Positions 1 through 11,922 of a DNA stretch of 64,000 nucleotides are shown piece after piece; within the stretch, counting starts at the first letter, position 1; every line of letters starts with the position of its first letter. Origin of the DNA: Monocercomonoides exilis. Its lineage: Eukaryota > Preaxostyla > Oxymonadida > Polymastigidae. The DNA is taken from assembly GCA_001643675.2 (NCBI GenBank), contig LSRY02000021.1, positions 1,054,001-1,118,000 of the forward strand. The letters run 5' to 3'. The notes below the pieces were generated by a model, which was given only the letters and a program-made list of their open reading frames with translations, was not told the origin of the DNA and searched no databases. The position numbers and the translations under genes are program-made.

Positions 1-620
1 GAAGCTTCAATTTTTTTCATTTCAAATAAATATTTATCTCCATTTTCATATTTGAGATAAAAAATTATCTTTTTGTTGAAATTTGAGACAAACAAATAAT
101 AAGTTTTTATTTTTTCATTTTCATGTCATCAGTTTGAAAATTCATTTTTATTTCTGGAATGTTTACAAAGTTATTGACATTTTTCCTTGTTGCAGGATAA
201 ATAAAATTTTATTTGCTTGTATTGTATTATTTTTTATTAGATATTATCAAACAGGGAAATTTCATCGAAACTGTGCTTGTAATAATTTTATAGATATTCA
301 GAAAAAAAAATGTTTTCAAAGAGCAGTTATTAATGCTATAAAAAAACAATAGCACGATGAAAAATTCCAAAAGAAATATCCATTTATAAATTACTCAAAA
401 AAAAAAAAAAAAAAAAATCTAATAACATATTGAGAATAAAACAATTTGTCGTATTCAAGGTTATTTTATTTCAACATGAATATTTTTCTATATTTTTCAT
501 TTCATTTCATGCATTTTCAACAGATATCCTGTTTCATCTTTTCAAAATTGATTGAAAAAAGATGGTTTTCTAAACAGAAAAATATTTCTGTTCATACGAA
601 GATGTTTTGTATGTGCTCTC
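1..620. other. AT-rich spacer, no gene seen
   Basis: Strongly AT-rich sequence with poly-A and poly-T tracts, including about 22 A near 395-417. The one small open frame (83-352) is low-complexity and has no recognisable domain, start context or neighbour support, so I leave it uncalled. I see no RNA gene or repeat that I can name. Confidence 0.6.
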
Positions 621-3600
621 GATGAAGTGAATAAGACGTCTTTTCGCTCTGACCTTTCATCTACAACAGCATGCTTATCTTTTTCGCAATACAAGATCCA
701 GAGAAGCGAAGAGTAGAAGGCGACAGAAGATGATCAGCCATCTTCAGTGCATGCGATTGACCATTCGGATGCCTAGGTAGTGGCTGTGTCATACACTTCG
801 GCAGGAGCGATGGATGACATCGAGAGGTGGCTGTGGATTGTGGTGCCTGAGGTGACTGATGTGTATGCGCAGCACATGCAGCTGTCGCTGCGAGTGCTTC
901 AGCTGCTGCGGGGATGTGTTGTGACGGGGCGGGGGGTGCTGTGTGGGGGTGTTGTGTGTGCAGATGATGTGGAGCTTTCGGCGATGCTTACGGTTCCGCT
1001 GGTGGCACCGCTTCCGTCGCTTGCAGTGTTAGTTGGCACGAAGTTGGGGAGCAAGCGGATCATTGCAGCCGTAGATGTGAATGCGTTCCCTTCGATCCAC
1101 AACCTGTTTGACGAGCCGATGCAAATATGGCGATGGCAACAGTCGTGAGTGTGGTGGTGAAGATGGACGACGAAGTTCCGGAAAGAATGGTGGCAGTGTG
1201 TGAAGTGGTGTAGATTGTGGAGAAGGGGATGCATGTGGTGGGGCTGAGGATGGAGGATGTGGTTCAGTCTCTGGATGTGCTCGATGAGCGAGATGAGGAA
1301 GAGGTTATAGTGAATGAAGAAGAATTTAAATAAAAGAGCGTGATATTCGTTGTGGTTTAATCTGATGGTGAGCTGAAGAGAAGTGTTCTGATCCAACAAG
1401 GCAGTCAACGAATGATGTGTGTGCTTAGTGGATAAGCGGTTTGTGACTGTGTTGGACGAACTGAACATGATACTGCCAAGAAGTCATGTATCGTCGTGAG
1501 TCAACGGGTGGAGATACAGCAGAAGCACAACACGGAAGAAGCAGTCATTGCTTGAGCCGTGCGAGATTTTGGTTCAATATGCAACTGGGTGCGGTTAGGA
1601 TGAAGCAGACGATTGTGGAAGGCTTTTTAGATGAGTTTTGTGTGCATATCGAATGTTTCGGGAACAAAGCAGAGGAGCGCAAGTTTGGTTGTGGGATCTT
1701 CAGCAGACTGTCGGAGTTGATGAGTCATGCGACCTTATACGACCTGCTGCATCAACGGATACTGTTTTGAGGAGTGGCAGCGTCTGTTGGGACGTCACAC
1801 GGATGATTCGGAGAAAATGAAGACGATAATGGAGGAGAGAATTGAGGCGATATGGCAGAGCAGAAGAATGCAACGTGAAAGAGATTTTGAGCAATTACAT
1901 GGTGACAATGTGAGTACATTCTTTTGTGAGTGTATTTGATCGCGCGTTTGATGCGGAGACGTTGTTAACGGAGTTGGATGATAAGAGACAGGTTGAGGTG
2001 CGAACAGCAAAGGTGGCTGAGTCGTTCTTCACGTAGTTCAAGAGATTTGGCACAGAGAAAGAAAACATTTAGCGAAAACAGACGTTAGCAGAGCTACTGG
2101 GGAATTCGATTGATTTGCAGTTTGTACTAAAGCATGGTGTTGTGACGTAGGAGACTTGGAGAATGGAGGTGAGCGCATTTGCAGGGGACACAACCTGTGG
2201 AGGAGAAAGTGGAGGGATGATGGTAGTCTCGATGGAGAGGAAGAGAAAGGGAAGAAGAAGAAGAAGAAAGTGAAGAAGAAGAAGAAGAAGAAAAGAAGAA
2301 AAAGAAGAAGAATAGCTCCAATGTGAATGAAACAGAAGTTGAGAGAGAAGCGAGAGAAGAGAAGAGAAGCGAAGAAGAAGACGAGCTGGTGAATGAAATG
2401 ATTCCGAAGATGCATAAAGACTCTTCTTCTTCTTCAATGAATTCTTCGATTAACCGATTTTTGTCTATGTTTGATAGGTAAAGAGAGGAAGAGGCAGCGA
2501 GGGAGACAGTTAGAGAGCTGAAGAGGATGATGGAGGAGAGGAAGAAGAAGAAGAAAAGAGAAGGAACAGAAGAAGGAAGAGAAGGAGAAAATGCATTTTT
2601 CGTTGAATTTGGCTCATAATTATCCGATTTTGAAGATTTTTATGAAGAAATTTGATGTGTTGAGAAGGATAACAAGATGCTTGATAATCCGTTGTGTCTG
2701 AAGAAGGATGAATAGAACTGTTTGAAGAGGAATACGAAAATTTGCTGGAAGCTGGTTTTTATTGTGTGTACAAGAATAGATGTATTTGACTCGGAAGAAA
2801 TAGAATAACTTCGAATATATCTTGAAGAAGAAGGTGAAGGAGGAGAAGGAAGAGGAGAGTCAAAGGAGCATATGCTCAAGCGTTGAGCGAATGAGTACAT
2901 TTGAGGAAGATAGAAGTGAAGGTGAGTGCAATTGAAGGGAAGATAATTTGTGTTTGCGTGAAAAAGGAGACGAATGTTGTGGAGCTGAAGGAGTTTGTGC
3001 AGAAGTAATAAGGGATTTCGCCAGAAATACAAAGATTGACTTTAATGACGGACCGTTGAGTGACATGCGCGCAATGAGCGGGTGCAACATCTGGAATAAC
3101 GTCGAGCTGAAGCTGATTTTGAATCTGCTTGGATGTGAAACTGAAGTGAAAGGGCAGATGGCGCAGGCGAAGCATGTGGAGAGAGGGATGAGGTTGTATG
3201 CGAGAATGGCGATGTCGGAGGTTTGGATGGCGGGAGCGAAAGCAGGTCCAGGGCCGAGGCCGAGAAGGCTGACGCAGTCAAATGCAGTGCAGAGGACGAG
3301 CAATGAGGAAGTGATGTTTCTTCTTGTTAATGGCGTTTGTTGCTATTTCTCAATGAAAATTCCTATGAATCCTCCGGTTGCAATGCAAATGTGAAAGAAG
3401 AAGGAATCAGAGAATATACATCTCGCCTTCACTTCTTCTTCTTGTGGCTTTTTTGCAGATGGTCGTCAATGTGGTGATGAGGAAGAAGAAATTGCGCTGA
3501 TTGCGAAGTTGCAGCAGGTAGAACATTAAAAGGATGAGAAGGAGAAATGATATCATCACGTTGCTTATTTTTTAACTGCTCCAATTGAGTGAAGCTATTT

Positions 3601-4660
3601 TCATCTTGACAATGCGCTGAATCTGCTTGGGTGAGCCGCAGAATGGAAAGAAACCGATGCTTGTGTGTGTGTGTGTGTGAGTTCATTCTCTTGTGCCAGC
3701 AAATACGATAAAATTCGCAATTTATTTCACGATTGGGGAGTTTTCAGCAGGAATAAAAGATGTTAGTGCGTGATCAGTATTAATGGAGAAGGAATTTGAG
3801 ATGAGCCGATGATGGGGAAGTTCCGCAATTTGGAGAAAGAACACAGCAACTGTGCTGTTTGTGAAGGAGATGGAGTCGGTTGATGAAAAGACAAAAAGAG
3901 AAAGAAAAGGAGAAGGATAGAGAGGAAACAAGGGATGGAGTTGAATAGTTTGTGGAAAAGAGTGGAGATGAAGCAGGTTGTTGAGCAGGATTTTGTTGAT
4001 GATGTGAACAAAGAGTGGGAGGTGAATGAGGATGAGTGGAATATAATAATGTGTTTGAAGTGAAATAAGATAAACGCCGTGAAGACGTATGTGTGCGTTG
4101 TGGTGCTGAATAACACGATGAGAGTGCAGAGGTCAGTGAAGTTGTCGATGCAAGTGTCAGGAGAGTTTATCACGCAACAAACGGGCAGCGCGAAGAGAAC
4201 ATAGAGCATTGTAATAAAGGTGTTTGGTGCGCAGATGTTGTTGCATGCGTTCTTTTTTCCACTGAGAAAAGTGCTTGCACGCTATTCTGTGCAGGCGGCA
4301 ATGCGGGAACATGACGTGTGCTGCAGAATAGAGGGAGGGAACCGAGTTAGGGCAGAAACAGAAGGTCCAAAAGATGAAGAAGTGCGGAGAGGCTGTATAT
4401 ATTTTATTGCAGGAGGAAGAGAAAAAAGTTTTTTTCAAGTTTCTGGAGAAGGAGAATCCGCACAGAGCAGATGAGGAATTTTCTATGATGTTGTGACGGC
4501 TTGAGGAAAAGATAGTGTTTGATAGAGTAATTTTGTGCTGTTGCTTGTGCGCGGAAAGAGGTCCATAACGAAAGGAGAGACGTGAGCACTACAGTATCGC
4601 CAGATGAACTTAGTGTGGACTTTTGTATTAGGGAAAGAGTGTAAAAAATGTGAATATGAA
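620..4660 (+). pseudogene. Decayed large protein gene of unknown family
   Basis: About 4 kb whose base composition is clearly GC-richer than both AT-rich flanks and resembles the intact long genes here. The plus strand gives coding-like stretches broken by stops and frame changes: 780-1148 (contains VPEVTDVYAQHMQLSLRVLQ), 1486-1770 (LDEFCVHIECFGNKAEERKF), 1727-1939 (EEWQRLLGRHTDDSEKMK) and 2948-3394 (KIDFNDGPLSDMRAMSG). Glu/Lys-rich low-complexity stretches (about 2240-2420 and 2530-2590) resemble acidic linkers in intact genes. Many stops look like single changes from CAG, CAA or TGG. I recognise no domain. The minus-strand open frames are mostly mirror images of GAA/GAG repeats. Both original ends are uncertain; 620 and 4660 mark the composition change only. 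Confidence 0.6.
3661..3682. repeat. (TG)n microsatellite
   Basis: A short uninterrupted TG dinucleotide run inside the decayed gene. It is typical simple-sequence growth in non-coding DNA. Confidence 0.8.
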
Positions 4661-5339
4661 AAATCCAAAATTAAAATAGATCATAAAATAAAAAACAAGT
4701 TACAAACCATCAGTTTTGATTATTATTTTGTTCATTAAAACTTATGTAAGTCATATTTGATTCCAAAACATGCAGACATCCATTCTGAGTACAAAGAAAA
4801 TCCGAATAAATATAAACTTCAACAATTATTAGGATATTTGTTTGTTCTTTAAAAGAATTCAAATAAACCATGAACAATTCATGAAGCAGCAATTGCTAAA
4901 CAGTTCAAGATTATAAAACTCTTATTTATCATTAAAAAAATATTTTTTTTTTTGATCAAAATCTTGGATAAATAATATTTTGAACCAAATTGTTTTTTCT
5001 TGCAAGAAGGTTTGAAATGAACTGATAAGCATTATAGTGAATGTTTTCGTTTTTGGGAAGAATTATGGAAATGATTTGTGAAAATAAAATAACTTCCATG
5101 GGTTTAATTTTTGATCTGATGTCACTTTTCAAAAAAATTTACATCTAAAGAAAATTTTATTAAATATATTTTTACAAGTTAAAAACACAAACATTTGAAA
5201 AAATGGACTATTGACTTAAATCACGTCAGTGACAGGCGGCGCCGTGAGTGCCGTGGTATTTATGCTATAAAAAATTGATCACCACATAACCCATTTTTCA
5301 TTAATTAATTGAAAATGAACATATGAAAAATTTTAAATT
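4660..5339. other. AT-rich spacer, no gene seen
   Basis: Composition drops abruptly to very AT-rich at about 4650. No plausible coding frame is present. One isolated GC-rich spot (about 5226-5255, GGCGGCGCCGTG) stands out, but it does not fold as a tRNA and matches nothing I know. Confidence 0.5.
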
Positions 5340-5835
5340 GGGTGATTATTTTTGAAATCATATCTTTTTTCGGGGTGATGATTTTTCAAAATTGTTAGTC
5401 TTTGGAAAGAGATTATATATTCGAATTGTTTATTTTTCACAACCTTTTTAATAACAAATGTTTTGATCATATAAAGATATTGATGTCTTTTGTGGGCCTT
5501 TTTATTTTTCAGTGTTCTTTTTTTGATATTTGTCAAAATTTTTTTGAAAAGTTCCTTATGTTTAATTTTCAAATAAAGAAAAAATTTCAAATTTCGATCA
5601 AATTTCTGTTCCCACTCACCAAATTTTGCTGTTATGAAAACAAAATCTTGACAATGTAATTATTTCATTTTTTGTGAATTTTCATGATTGGGAACGGAAA
5701 TTTGATCGAAATATGAAATTTTCATTCTATAAGAAAATTAAACAAAAGGAACGTTTCAAAAAAATAAAGACATTTAGGGAAAATATTTGAACCGAAATTT
5801 TTGTTAAAAAAATATGACATCAAAAATAATCACCC
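5340..5835. mobile_element. Palindromic MITE-like element, copy A
   Basis: The element starts GGGTGATTATTTTTGAAATC and ends with an inverted counterpart (CATCAAAAATAATCACCC). Inner arms also pair: TTTTTTTGAAAAGTTCC near 5532 pairs with GGAACGTTTCAAAAAAA near 5748, and TTCTGTTCCCACTCA pairs with GGGAACGGAAATTTGATCG. The whole ~496 bp is therefore close to one long imperfect palindrome. It has no transposase. Other copies at 6424, 9298, 11318 and 13117 share arms. This is a non-autonomous DNA transposon or foldback element of unknown parent; target duplication is not clear. Confidence 0.7.
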
Positions 5836-6303
5836 AAATCATAAATGTCTTTTCAGTCATTTTGTCATTGTTTTATGTTTCTTTTGTCACTTCACATAGT
5901 GGTAATTGAATGAATGCAAAAATTTTTCATTTTTAAATCTGAGAAACTCAAAATCCTGTTTATTTGAAATTTCAAATGTTTATCCTTTCTTTGTTTTGGA
6001 TTCAAGAAAATAAAAGTTTGATAAACCAAATGAGTTTGCATTGTTTGGATATGCTATGAGGAAAATTATAAAGGTTTCTTCTATTGTAGTTATTGACAAA
6101 ACTACATTTTCAAATACTTTTTGAGATATCTCATATTCTTCACACAAACAATATTATTTGAGTTTAACTCACAGTTTAAAGTGTTATTCAATCATGAGAA
6201 TAATTTTGATAATGATAAAAGCTATTAATCAAAAGTTTTTATTTGATTTAGTGTCGATTTTAACCTCAAAAAAAAAAGAAAAAAAGAAAAAAGAAAAAAA
6301 AGA
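5836..6303. other. AT-rich spacer, no gene seen
   Basis: No coding frame, RNA gene or inverted repeat that I can support. It separates two palindromic elements. Confidence 0.5.
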
Positions 6304-6418
6304 AAAAAATAAATAAATGAATAAATAAATAAATAAATAAATAAATAAAATAAAATAAAATAAAATAAAATAAAATAAAATAAAATAAAATAAAATAAAA
6401 TAAAATATAATAAAATAC
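6304..6418. repeat. (AAAT)n / (AAAAT)n tandem repeat
   Basis: A tetranucleotide AAAT array (about 6304-6347) passes directly into a pentanucleotide AAAAT array (about 6345-6412). It abuts the left end of palindromic copy B. On the minus strand it produces a spurious open frame of Phe, Ile, Leu and Tyr that should not be called a gene. Confidence 0.85.
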
Positions 6419-6423
6419 AACAT

Positions 6424-6662
6424 GGGTGATTCTTTTTGAAAAGTCACAAATGTTTAATATTCAAAAAAATCAAAAATTTCATATCTTGATCATATTTCGG
6501 TTCCCGCTCATACAACTTCACAGGAATGTGTTAAATAGCGTTGTCAAATTATATACTCCGCTTTGGTAAAGTTACATGAGCGGGAACCGAAATTTGATCA
6601 AGATATGAAATTTTTGATTATATGAAAATTAAACATTTGCGACTTTTCAAAAAGAATGACCC
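6424..6662. mobile_element. Palindromic MITE-like element, copy B
   Basis: Left end GGGTGATTCTTTTTGAAAAG, right end CTTTTCAAAAAGAATGACCC. Inner arms TCGGTTCCCGCTCAT (about 6499) and ATGAGCGGGAACCGAA (about 6568) are exact inverted partners around a ~50 bp loop. At about 239 bp it is the cleanest hairpin of the family. A third GGGTGATT-type end (AAAAATAATCACCC, about 6780-6794) lies to the right and may mark a larger composite. Confidence 0.75.
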
Positions 6663-7738
6663 ATATAATATAATATAATAAAATTAATCTCTGAAAGAGG
6701 TTATGACTTTTCTGTGTTCGTTAATCAATATTCAAAGCGAATATTTTAACCTAAATTATTGAATGGAAAAATTTGGATACAAAAATAATCACCCAGGTGC
6801 TTAAAAAGAATATTTCATGAAGCTTCAAAACAGTTTTTCGTAATTATAAAATGTCACTTTTTTCAACAATGAGCTTGTGTCACCATTACTGGAATAAACA
6901 CGAGATAAATGAAACAGTGAAAGAAACAAATCCATCAAGCAAAACAATTGAAAAATACAAGAAATTTGTGAGAAGAATTTGAGACTATTTCGAACTGAAT
7001 TATACATTCAAAATGGGAAACAACAAAACAGAAGATTAGGACGAAACTCTAATTCTAAAAAGCAAAAATAACGTGGAAAGAGTAATAGAACAACAATGGC
7101 TTTTGGGCGAAATAGAATTAAAAACAGAAGGATAGAAAAAGAAATAAAAACAAGACTTTCTTCTAAATAGAAATGAACAATCACCATTATAATATATTGT
7201 AAAAAATATTAACAAATCAGCAATTGTTTATTGAGACATGTGGTCTGCTTGTAACATAATTGAAAAAAAAGATTACTAACTCCAGAGTGTTAATCACTCA
7301 AAAAGCTTTGTGAATATAATAAACAGATACATTCACACGCAAACAATCGAATGAATGTGGTCGCATGTGAAAGCTAATATACCAAGAAGAGGAAGAATGA
7401 ATCAAATAAAAAAGGAATTCATTCATGCATGTGTTTTTCAGGTTCAGTAATTCAAATTTACTTTAGAAAACTTTAAATGAAATTTTGAAAATATACTCTG
7501 AATAATAGTAAGTATTAATGTGAACAAATGAAGATTATTCAACGAAATCTGCAAATAAAGTTTTTATGATTGAATTGGAAATTTTATTACAATTTCAACC
7601 ATTTTTCTTTTTTGCAATAAATCTTTTGTTTGTTATCTTTCTTTCTCTATTTTCTTAAAAATAATACATATTGAGATTTTCCAAAAACAAAGAATTAGAT
7701 TTTCAAACATATATATAAAAGTGGATTGTGAAACATAT
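6663..7738. other. AT-rich spacer, no gene seen
   Basis: AT-rich sequence with no convincing frame. It includes the extra inverted end at about 6780-6794. Nothing else is recognisable. Confidence 0.5.
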
Positions 7739-7945
7739 GGGCGATTATTTTTGTTACTATAACTTTTTTCTGGGTGTGAATTATTAATAAGGCTAATTCT
7801 TTTTATGAACTTCCTTTTGTTGATTTTTCAAATAAAATAAAAATTTCATGTTTTCATCAATTTTCTGTTCCCACGTTTTCAACTTCACAAAAATGGTAAT
7901 AATATCAAAATAATGTAATTATGTCCATTCTAATTTCAGCCGGAT
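7739..7945. mobile_element. Partial copy of palindromic element (C)
   Basis: Starts GGGCGATTATTTTTGTTACT and continues with the arm motifs AACTTCCTTTTGTTG and TTTCTGTTCCCACG seen in copies A and E. The matching right arm is missing, so this is a truncated half-copy. Confidence 0.55.
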
Positions 7946-7946
7946 A

Positions 7947-8210
7947 TTGGGTGATTATTTTTGAAATCATATTTTTTCATTCAAAAATTTCTGTTTGAGA
8001 ATTTTTATTGAATGCAAACAAAAAAACATAGAGAAGTGTAAACACTAATTAAACAAATCTTCTTCTTCATTTCAGCTTCAACATTTTTTTTTAAAATGGG
8101 CATAATGAGATTTATCTTTTATATATCGAATCTCCATTCAGTGAATAACAACCTTCGAAAAATCAATATCCTGAAAAAAGTTATGATTTCAAATTTAATT
8201 ACCCATGTGT
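7947..8210. mobile_element. Short inverted-repeat element (D)
   Basis: Opens GGGTGATTATTTTTGAAATC near 7947 and closes with the inverted counterpart TTATGATTTCAAATTTAATTACCCA near 8180-8208 (quoted from its ends only, interrupted by one mismatch block). The internal sequence differs from copies A, B and E, so it shares only the terminal repeats. Confidence 0.55.
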
Positions 8211-9297
8211 ATTTGTATTGGGGGATAAATACCCGCTGCTCACTGTTCAGCGCTTCCATTAATTGCATTGACATCAAATCCTTGATTTCTTCCTGTTCAT
8301 CTTCATCGTCATCAATTTCATAATTATCATCATCATCCTCTTTGTCTTCTTCTTTTTTATCTTCTTGATCTTTTTCGATTAAATTTTTCTAATTCATCCA
8401 TTTCTTTTATCATTTTCAATCATCTTTTCATTTATGTTCTTCTTCACTTTCCGTTCTTTTTCTTTTCTATCTTCTTTTTTTATTCCTGGATGTGGGGAAA
8501 AGCTTCACGGGGAATTAAAATGATCGCAAATAAAAATGTTGTTTGAAAACACATTAATCTTTTTCCTTTCTTGACATCTTCTTCTTGAAAGATTCGCTTT
8601 GTGATTCTCCACTGGAAGGTTTAACACATTCGTATCTGTATCTCCACGGCCAAACTCACAACCAGATGGAATCTTTGCTCCAAAATTCAACCAGATCTAT
8701 GCTATGGCATGAACAACCACTTTTTTTCTAGGATCTTTTAAGGAAATGTTCATTCTCTTTTTCTGTGGGGTCACTCTAAACATCCGGCTTTTTCTAAACG
8801 AGCTAGCTTGTCTTCTTCTTCCCTTTTTTCTTTCGACCTTTTCAGCAATTCGTCTCATCTTCTTTTCATATTTCATCTTTCTTGTCTGTATCACCAGTTC
8901 CTTTATGTCTTCTTCCTTCAACTTGGTGAACACTCCAAATACACAAAGTTGTTGATACGTCAAAGTTTTTATTGATAAGTTCATTAAGTTGAATTTTCGT
9001 GTGAAAGATAATTTGTATATTTTCATCAAATTTTCATTCAAACTAACCAGATTTCACCTGCATGATTAGCATAACAATGTCGAACATTTGTTTCTATTCT
9101 GGTGAATGTCAATGAGTTGGAATGATAATTTGACGAAAATATTCAAATTTTCTTTCACATCTGAAAAAAAAAGAACTTTTCAAATAAATTTTAACAATTG
9201 TCGAGTTTGGGAATCAAATTGTCGAGCTTTGGAGTCGAGTTTTGCTTATGCTATGGTATGCGCTGATGCGCAGCAATCGTGGCAAAGAATATTTTCA
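8211..9297. other. Spacer, possible gene relics
   Basis: Slightly less AT-rich than its surroundings. It has acidic or basic low-complexity frames on both strands (for example the minus-strand frame 8697-9041, Lys/Arg-rich, and the plus-strand frame 9106-9345). None has a recognisable domain or a coherent gene structure, so I do not call them. They may be remnants of a decayed gene. Confidence 0.35.
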
Positions 9298-9546
9298 TAT
9301 GTCAAAATTTTTTTGAAAAGTTCCTTTTGTTTAATTTTCAAATAAAATGAAAATTTCATTTTTCGATCAAATTTCTGTTCCCACTCACCAAATATCTCTG
9401 TCATGAATATAAGATCTTGACAATGTTGTTATTGATGTTATTGAGTAGTTTCGTGAGTGGGAACAGAAATTTGATCGGTATATGAAAATTTTTCTTTTTT
9501 TGAGTATTTGATAAAAGGAACTTTTCAAAAAAATTCAGACATATGG
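9298..9546. mobile_element. Palindromic MITE-like element, copy E
   Basis: Left arm TTTTTTTGAAAAGTTCCTTT and right arm AAAGGAACTTTTCAAAAAAA are inverted partners. The inner arms CTGTTCCCACTCAC and GTGAGTGGGAACAG are exact inverted copies around a ~55 bp loop. It is equivalent to the core of copy A without the outer GGGTGATT ends. Confidence 0.7.
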
Positions 9547-10311
9547 GAGAAAATACGGACTTTCTTGCTTTTTTTGCACAAAGCATTGAAAAATTGCTTC
9601 ACTCATAACTTTGTTTCGCTTTCTCAGATTTCAAAATAATCTGATTTTCATATCCGCAAACATGCATCGTTGAAATCGAAGCATCAAGTTTTCCAACATT
9701 TCTTGAATGTCAAAAAATGGACTCATTTTAATTGTGTTTTTTGATCTTAAAAAAGTCAATCAAAAGTGTGTAATTTATCAATGTTAACACCTGAAGCAAA
9801 AATTTTGCACAATATGAAAGTTCAATATTCATATGTGAAGATAAATTTTGTTTTCACTTTTTAAGGAAAAGCATCATCAGGAAAATGATAAAGATGAAAA
9901 CTGAATTTCGAACTTTAAACAACACTTTACTAAAATTAAAAAGAAAAGAAAAGAAAAAGGATTATTTTTTGCGTTGTAAGCCAAACCTATAATAAATTGT
10001 TATTTTATTTTTAATTTAATTGTGATTGTTTTGAAATGAAGTTTCATATTTCAACACTTTCCCGAATTACAAAAAAAATATTATTATTTGAATTTCTTAT
10101 CAAAAAAACTATATTAAAAAAAATAAAAATTATGAATAATCAAATCAATACATTCATATACACATACGCATATATATATTGTAAAAGTCCCAATGCTTCT
10201 TCTTCGTTGTTTTCAAAATAAATTATATCAACTGTTGTTGACAACTCTTCTTTGCAATTTTCCGAATCATTTTCAATATGCTCGTTTTTTTTCATGTTCA
10301 ATCTCTTTTTC

Positions 10312-11155
10312 TCAAACAAATTCCGAAATTTTAAATATTTTATATTCTTTCCAGGCTTTGACCAAAACCATTGCAAGGTGATCTGTAATGAAAGATTTTC
10401 GAACTCCATGATGGGGGAATGCTTTTCGCAACAAACACCACAAATCTTTAATCGTTTTTTTATTAACTTTTGTTTCCGGTTCCACAAAATTGTTTTTGTG
10501 GCACACTGTTCTGTGTTCATATCCATACGTATTTAAGCATTCGTATGCCTTCCACTCATCGCTCATGATGATTGTTTCAGGCTTAATGTATTCAAGAATA
10601 ACTGGAAGGAGTGTTTCTTTTGATCTGTTAAGAACAATCATCACAATTCGAGGTCCTGCTCCACTACCGTCAAGCCTTTCCACTCCGCAAAATAGCCAAA
10701 TTTGCTCCTTTCTTTTTCCTCTTCTATTCTTTCTGCGATGCCAAACAGCCTCATCGATTTCGACAATCTTTTCTTTTCCTCCAATATGTATATGCTTCGA
10801 ATTCCATATCTTCATGCACACAACCCTTAAAACGCTAACCCAAAATGCAACTGTATTGTGATTAATGCCTATCAATTCTGCAGTTTTGTTGATAGAAATT
10901 CAAACCCACTGTCACAAAAGTGTTCTAAGAGTTTTTCCCAATCCAATTTTGCTTTTTGAAAACACGTTCACATCAAAAACAGATTTTTTGATTTTGCATG
11001 AAGAACAGTTCCAATATCTTTAGTTTTTATCATTCATTTGGATTGTCATCCGTCTTCGGCATTTCTTGCACACAAAAACCTCGCCTTTGAAAAAAACCAT
11101 GTGAAACCAATACCACATCATATTTTCGTTGTGAAACATGTCTTGTAACTTACTC
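10312..11155 (-). pseudogene. Dead Merlin (IS1016/IS1595-type) transposase
   Basis: Reads on the minus strand as a DDE transposase of the ISXO2/IS1595 group, called Merlin in eukaryotes. A zinc ribbon comes first (about 11060-10970, CKKC then CSSC), followed by a helix-turn-helix segment, then the catalytic part from 10875. The first Asp is in VEIDEAVW and the second in IIMSDEWKAY, followed by GYEHRTVCHKN. The third acidic residue, normally Glu in an IEGLW-like motif, is Lys here (TIKDLW). At least three in-frame stops lie between the zinc ribbon and 10875. The stops plus the lost catalytic residue mean it is inactive. I could not find terminal repeats or a target duplication. A coding-like stretch in another frame (10311-10140) may be the frameshifted tail. 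Confidence 0.75.
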
Positions 11156-11317
11156 GTCGAGCTTATCTCTCTTTAAGGATCCGACATTAAATCATATAAA
11201 AGATCAGAATCCATTTAAAAAATAACTCAATACAAAAATAAAGAATTACACGATTTTAAATATTGATACAGAACAAACTCCGATAATAACAAAAGAAATT
11301 ATTATTACGTGATTTTT

Positions 11318-11585
11318 TGCAAACGGGTGTTAATTTTTTTGAAAACTTTTTTTCTTCCAAAATTTTCGCTTTTTAAATTTCTCTTGAATACTAACCAATG
11401 AACATTGGAAAGTGAAAAGGCTGATTGAAGACATTTTTTTTCTTTGATTCGGATGAAACATTTGGTTTCAAAAACAATTATCAAGCTTTTTCTCTTTTTT
11501 ATAAATAATTATCTTTCAAAAAAGAACAATCTTTGAAAAATTTTCGCCCCGAAAAAAGATTATGTTTCAAAAACAATCACCAATA
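11318..11585. mobile_element. Diverged palindromic element copy (F)
   Basis: The left end GGGTGTTAATTTTTTTGAAA and the right end CCGAAAAAAGATTATGTTTC ... ACAATCACC resemble the ends of copy A in inverted orientation. The inner arms are too diverged to align by eye. Confidence 0.4.
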
Positions 11586-11922
11586 TGTAATTACAGACAG
11601 TGACAATACCAGGTTCATTTCAGTCTCAAACAAATGTCATTAATATTTAATAAAACAATCGAAAATCAATAATTGACATTTGAAAAAATTATCTAAATAA
11701 TATCTTGAGAAAGCAAAAGAAAATATTCGCTTCATTAAAAAGAACTTTAATCAAATTGCATGATGGAGTTTCCATAAATCAAATTAAAATCCATACATGT
11801 CATCCTCTTTTTCTTTCAATAAATTATCTCCTATCAAGGCATCGGCAGAGTTTCGCAGGCTCACTTCAAAAGCAGAATAAGTTGATTATCTTCTAAAACA
11901 AGCAAAAATCAAACTTTCAGAT
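11586..11922. other. Spacer, no gene seen
   Basis: Contains a short Lys-rich open frame (11705-11896) with no recognisable motif, possibly part of the neighbouring transposon relic. Confidence 0.35.

Noticed and set aside
899-1468. 189-residue minus-strand open frame opposite the decayed gene
   Set aside because: It is His/Leu-rich low-complexity sequence produced by the opposite strand of GTG/GAT-rich DNA. No domain or start context.
2038-2437. Minus-strand frames rich in Phe, Leu and Ser
   Set aside because: Mirror images of the GAA/GAG acidic repeat on the plus strand.
620-4660. A reassigned genetic code (TAG or TAA as Gln) explaining the in-frame stops
   Set aside because: The intact giant genes contain no internal TAG or TAA and end in standard stops. 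The region also needs frame changes, which a code change cannot explain.
10140-10526. A separate small gene on the minus strand next to the Merlin relic
   Set aside because: Most of it overlaps the transposase in another frame. The non-overlapping part is more simply the frameshifted tail.
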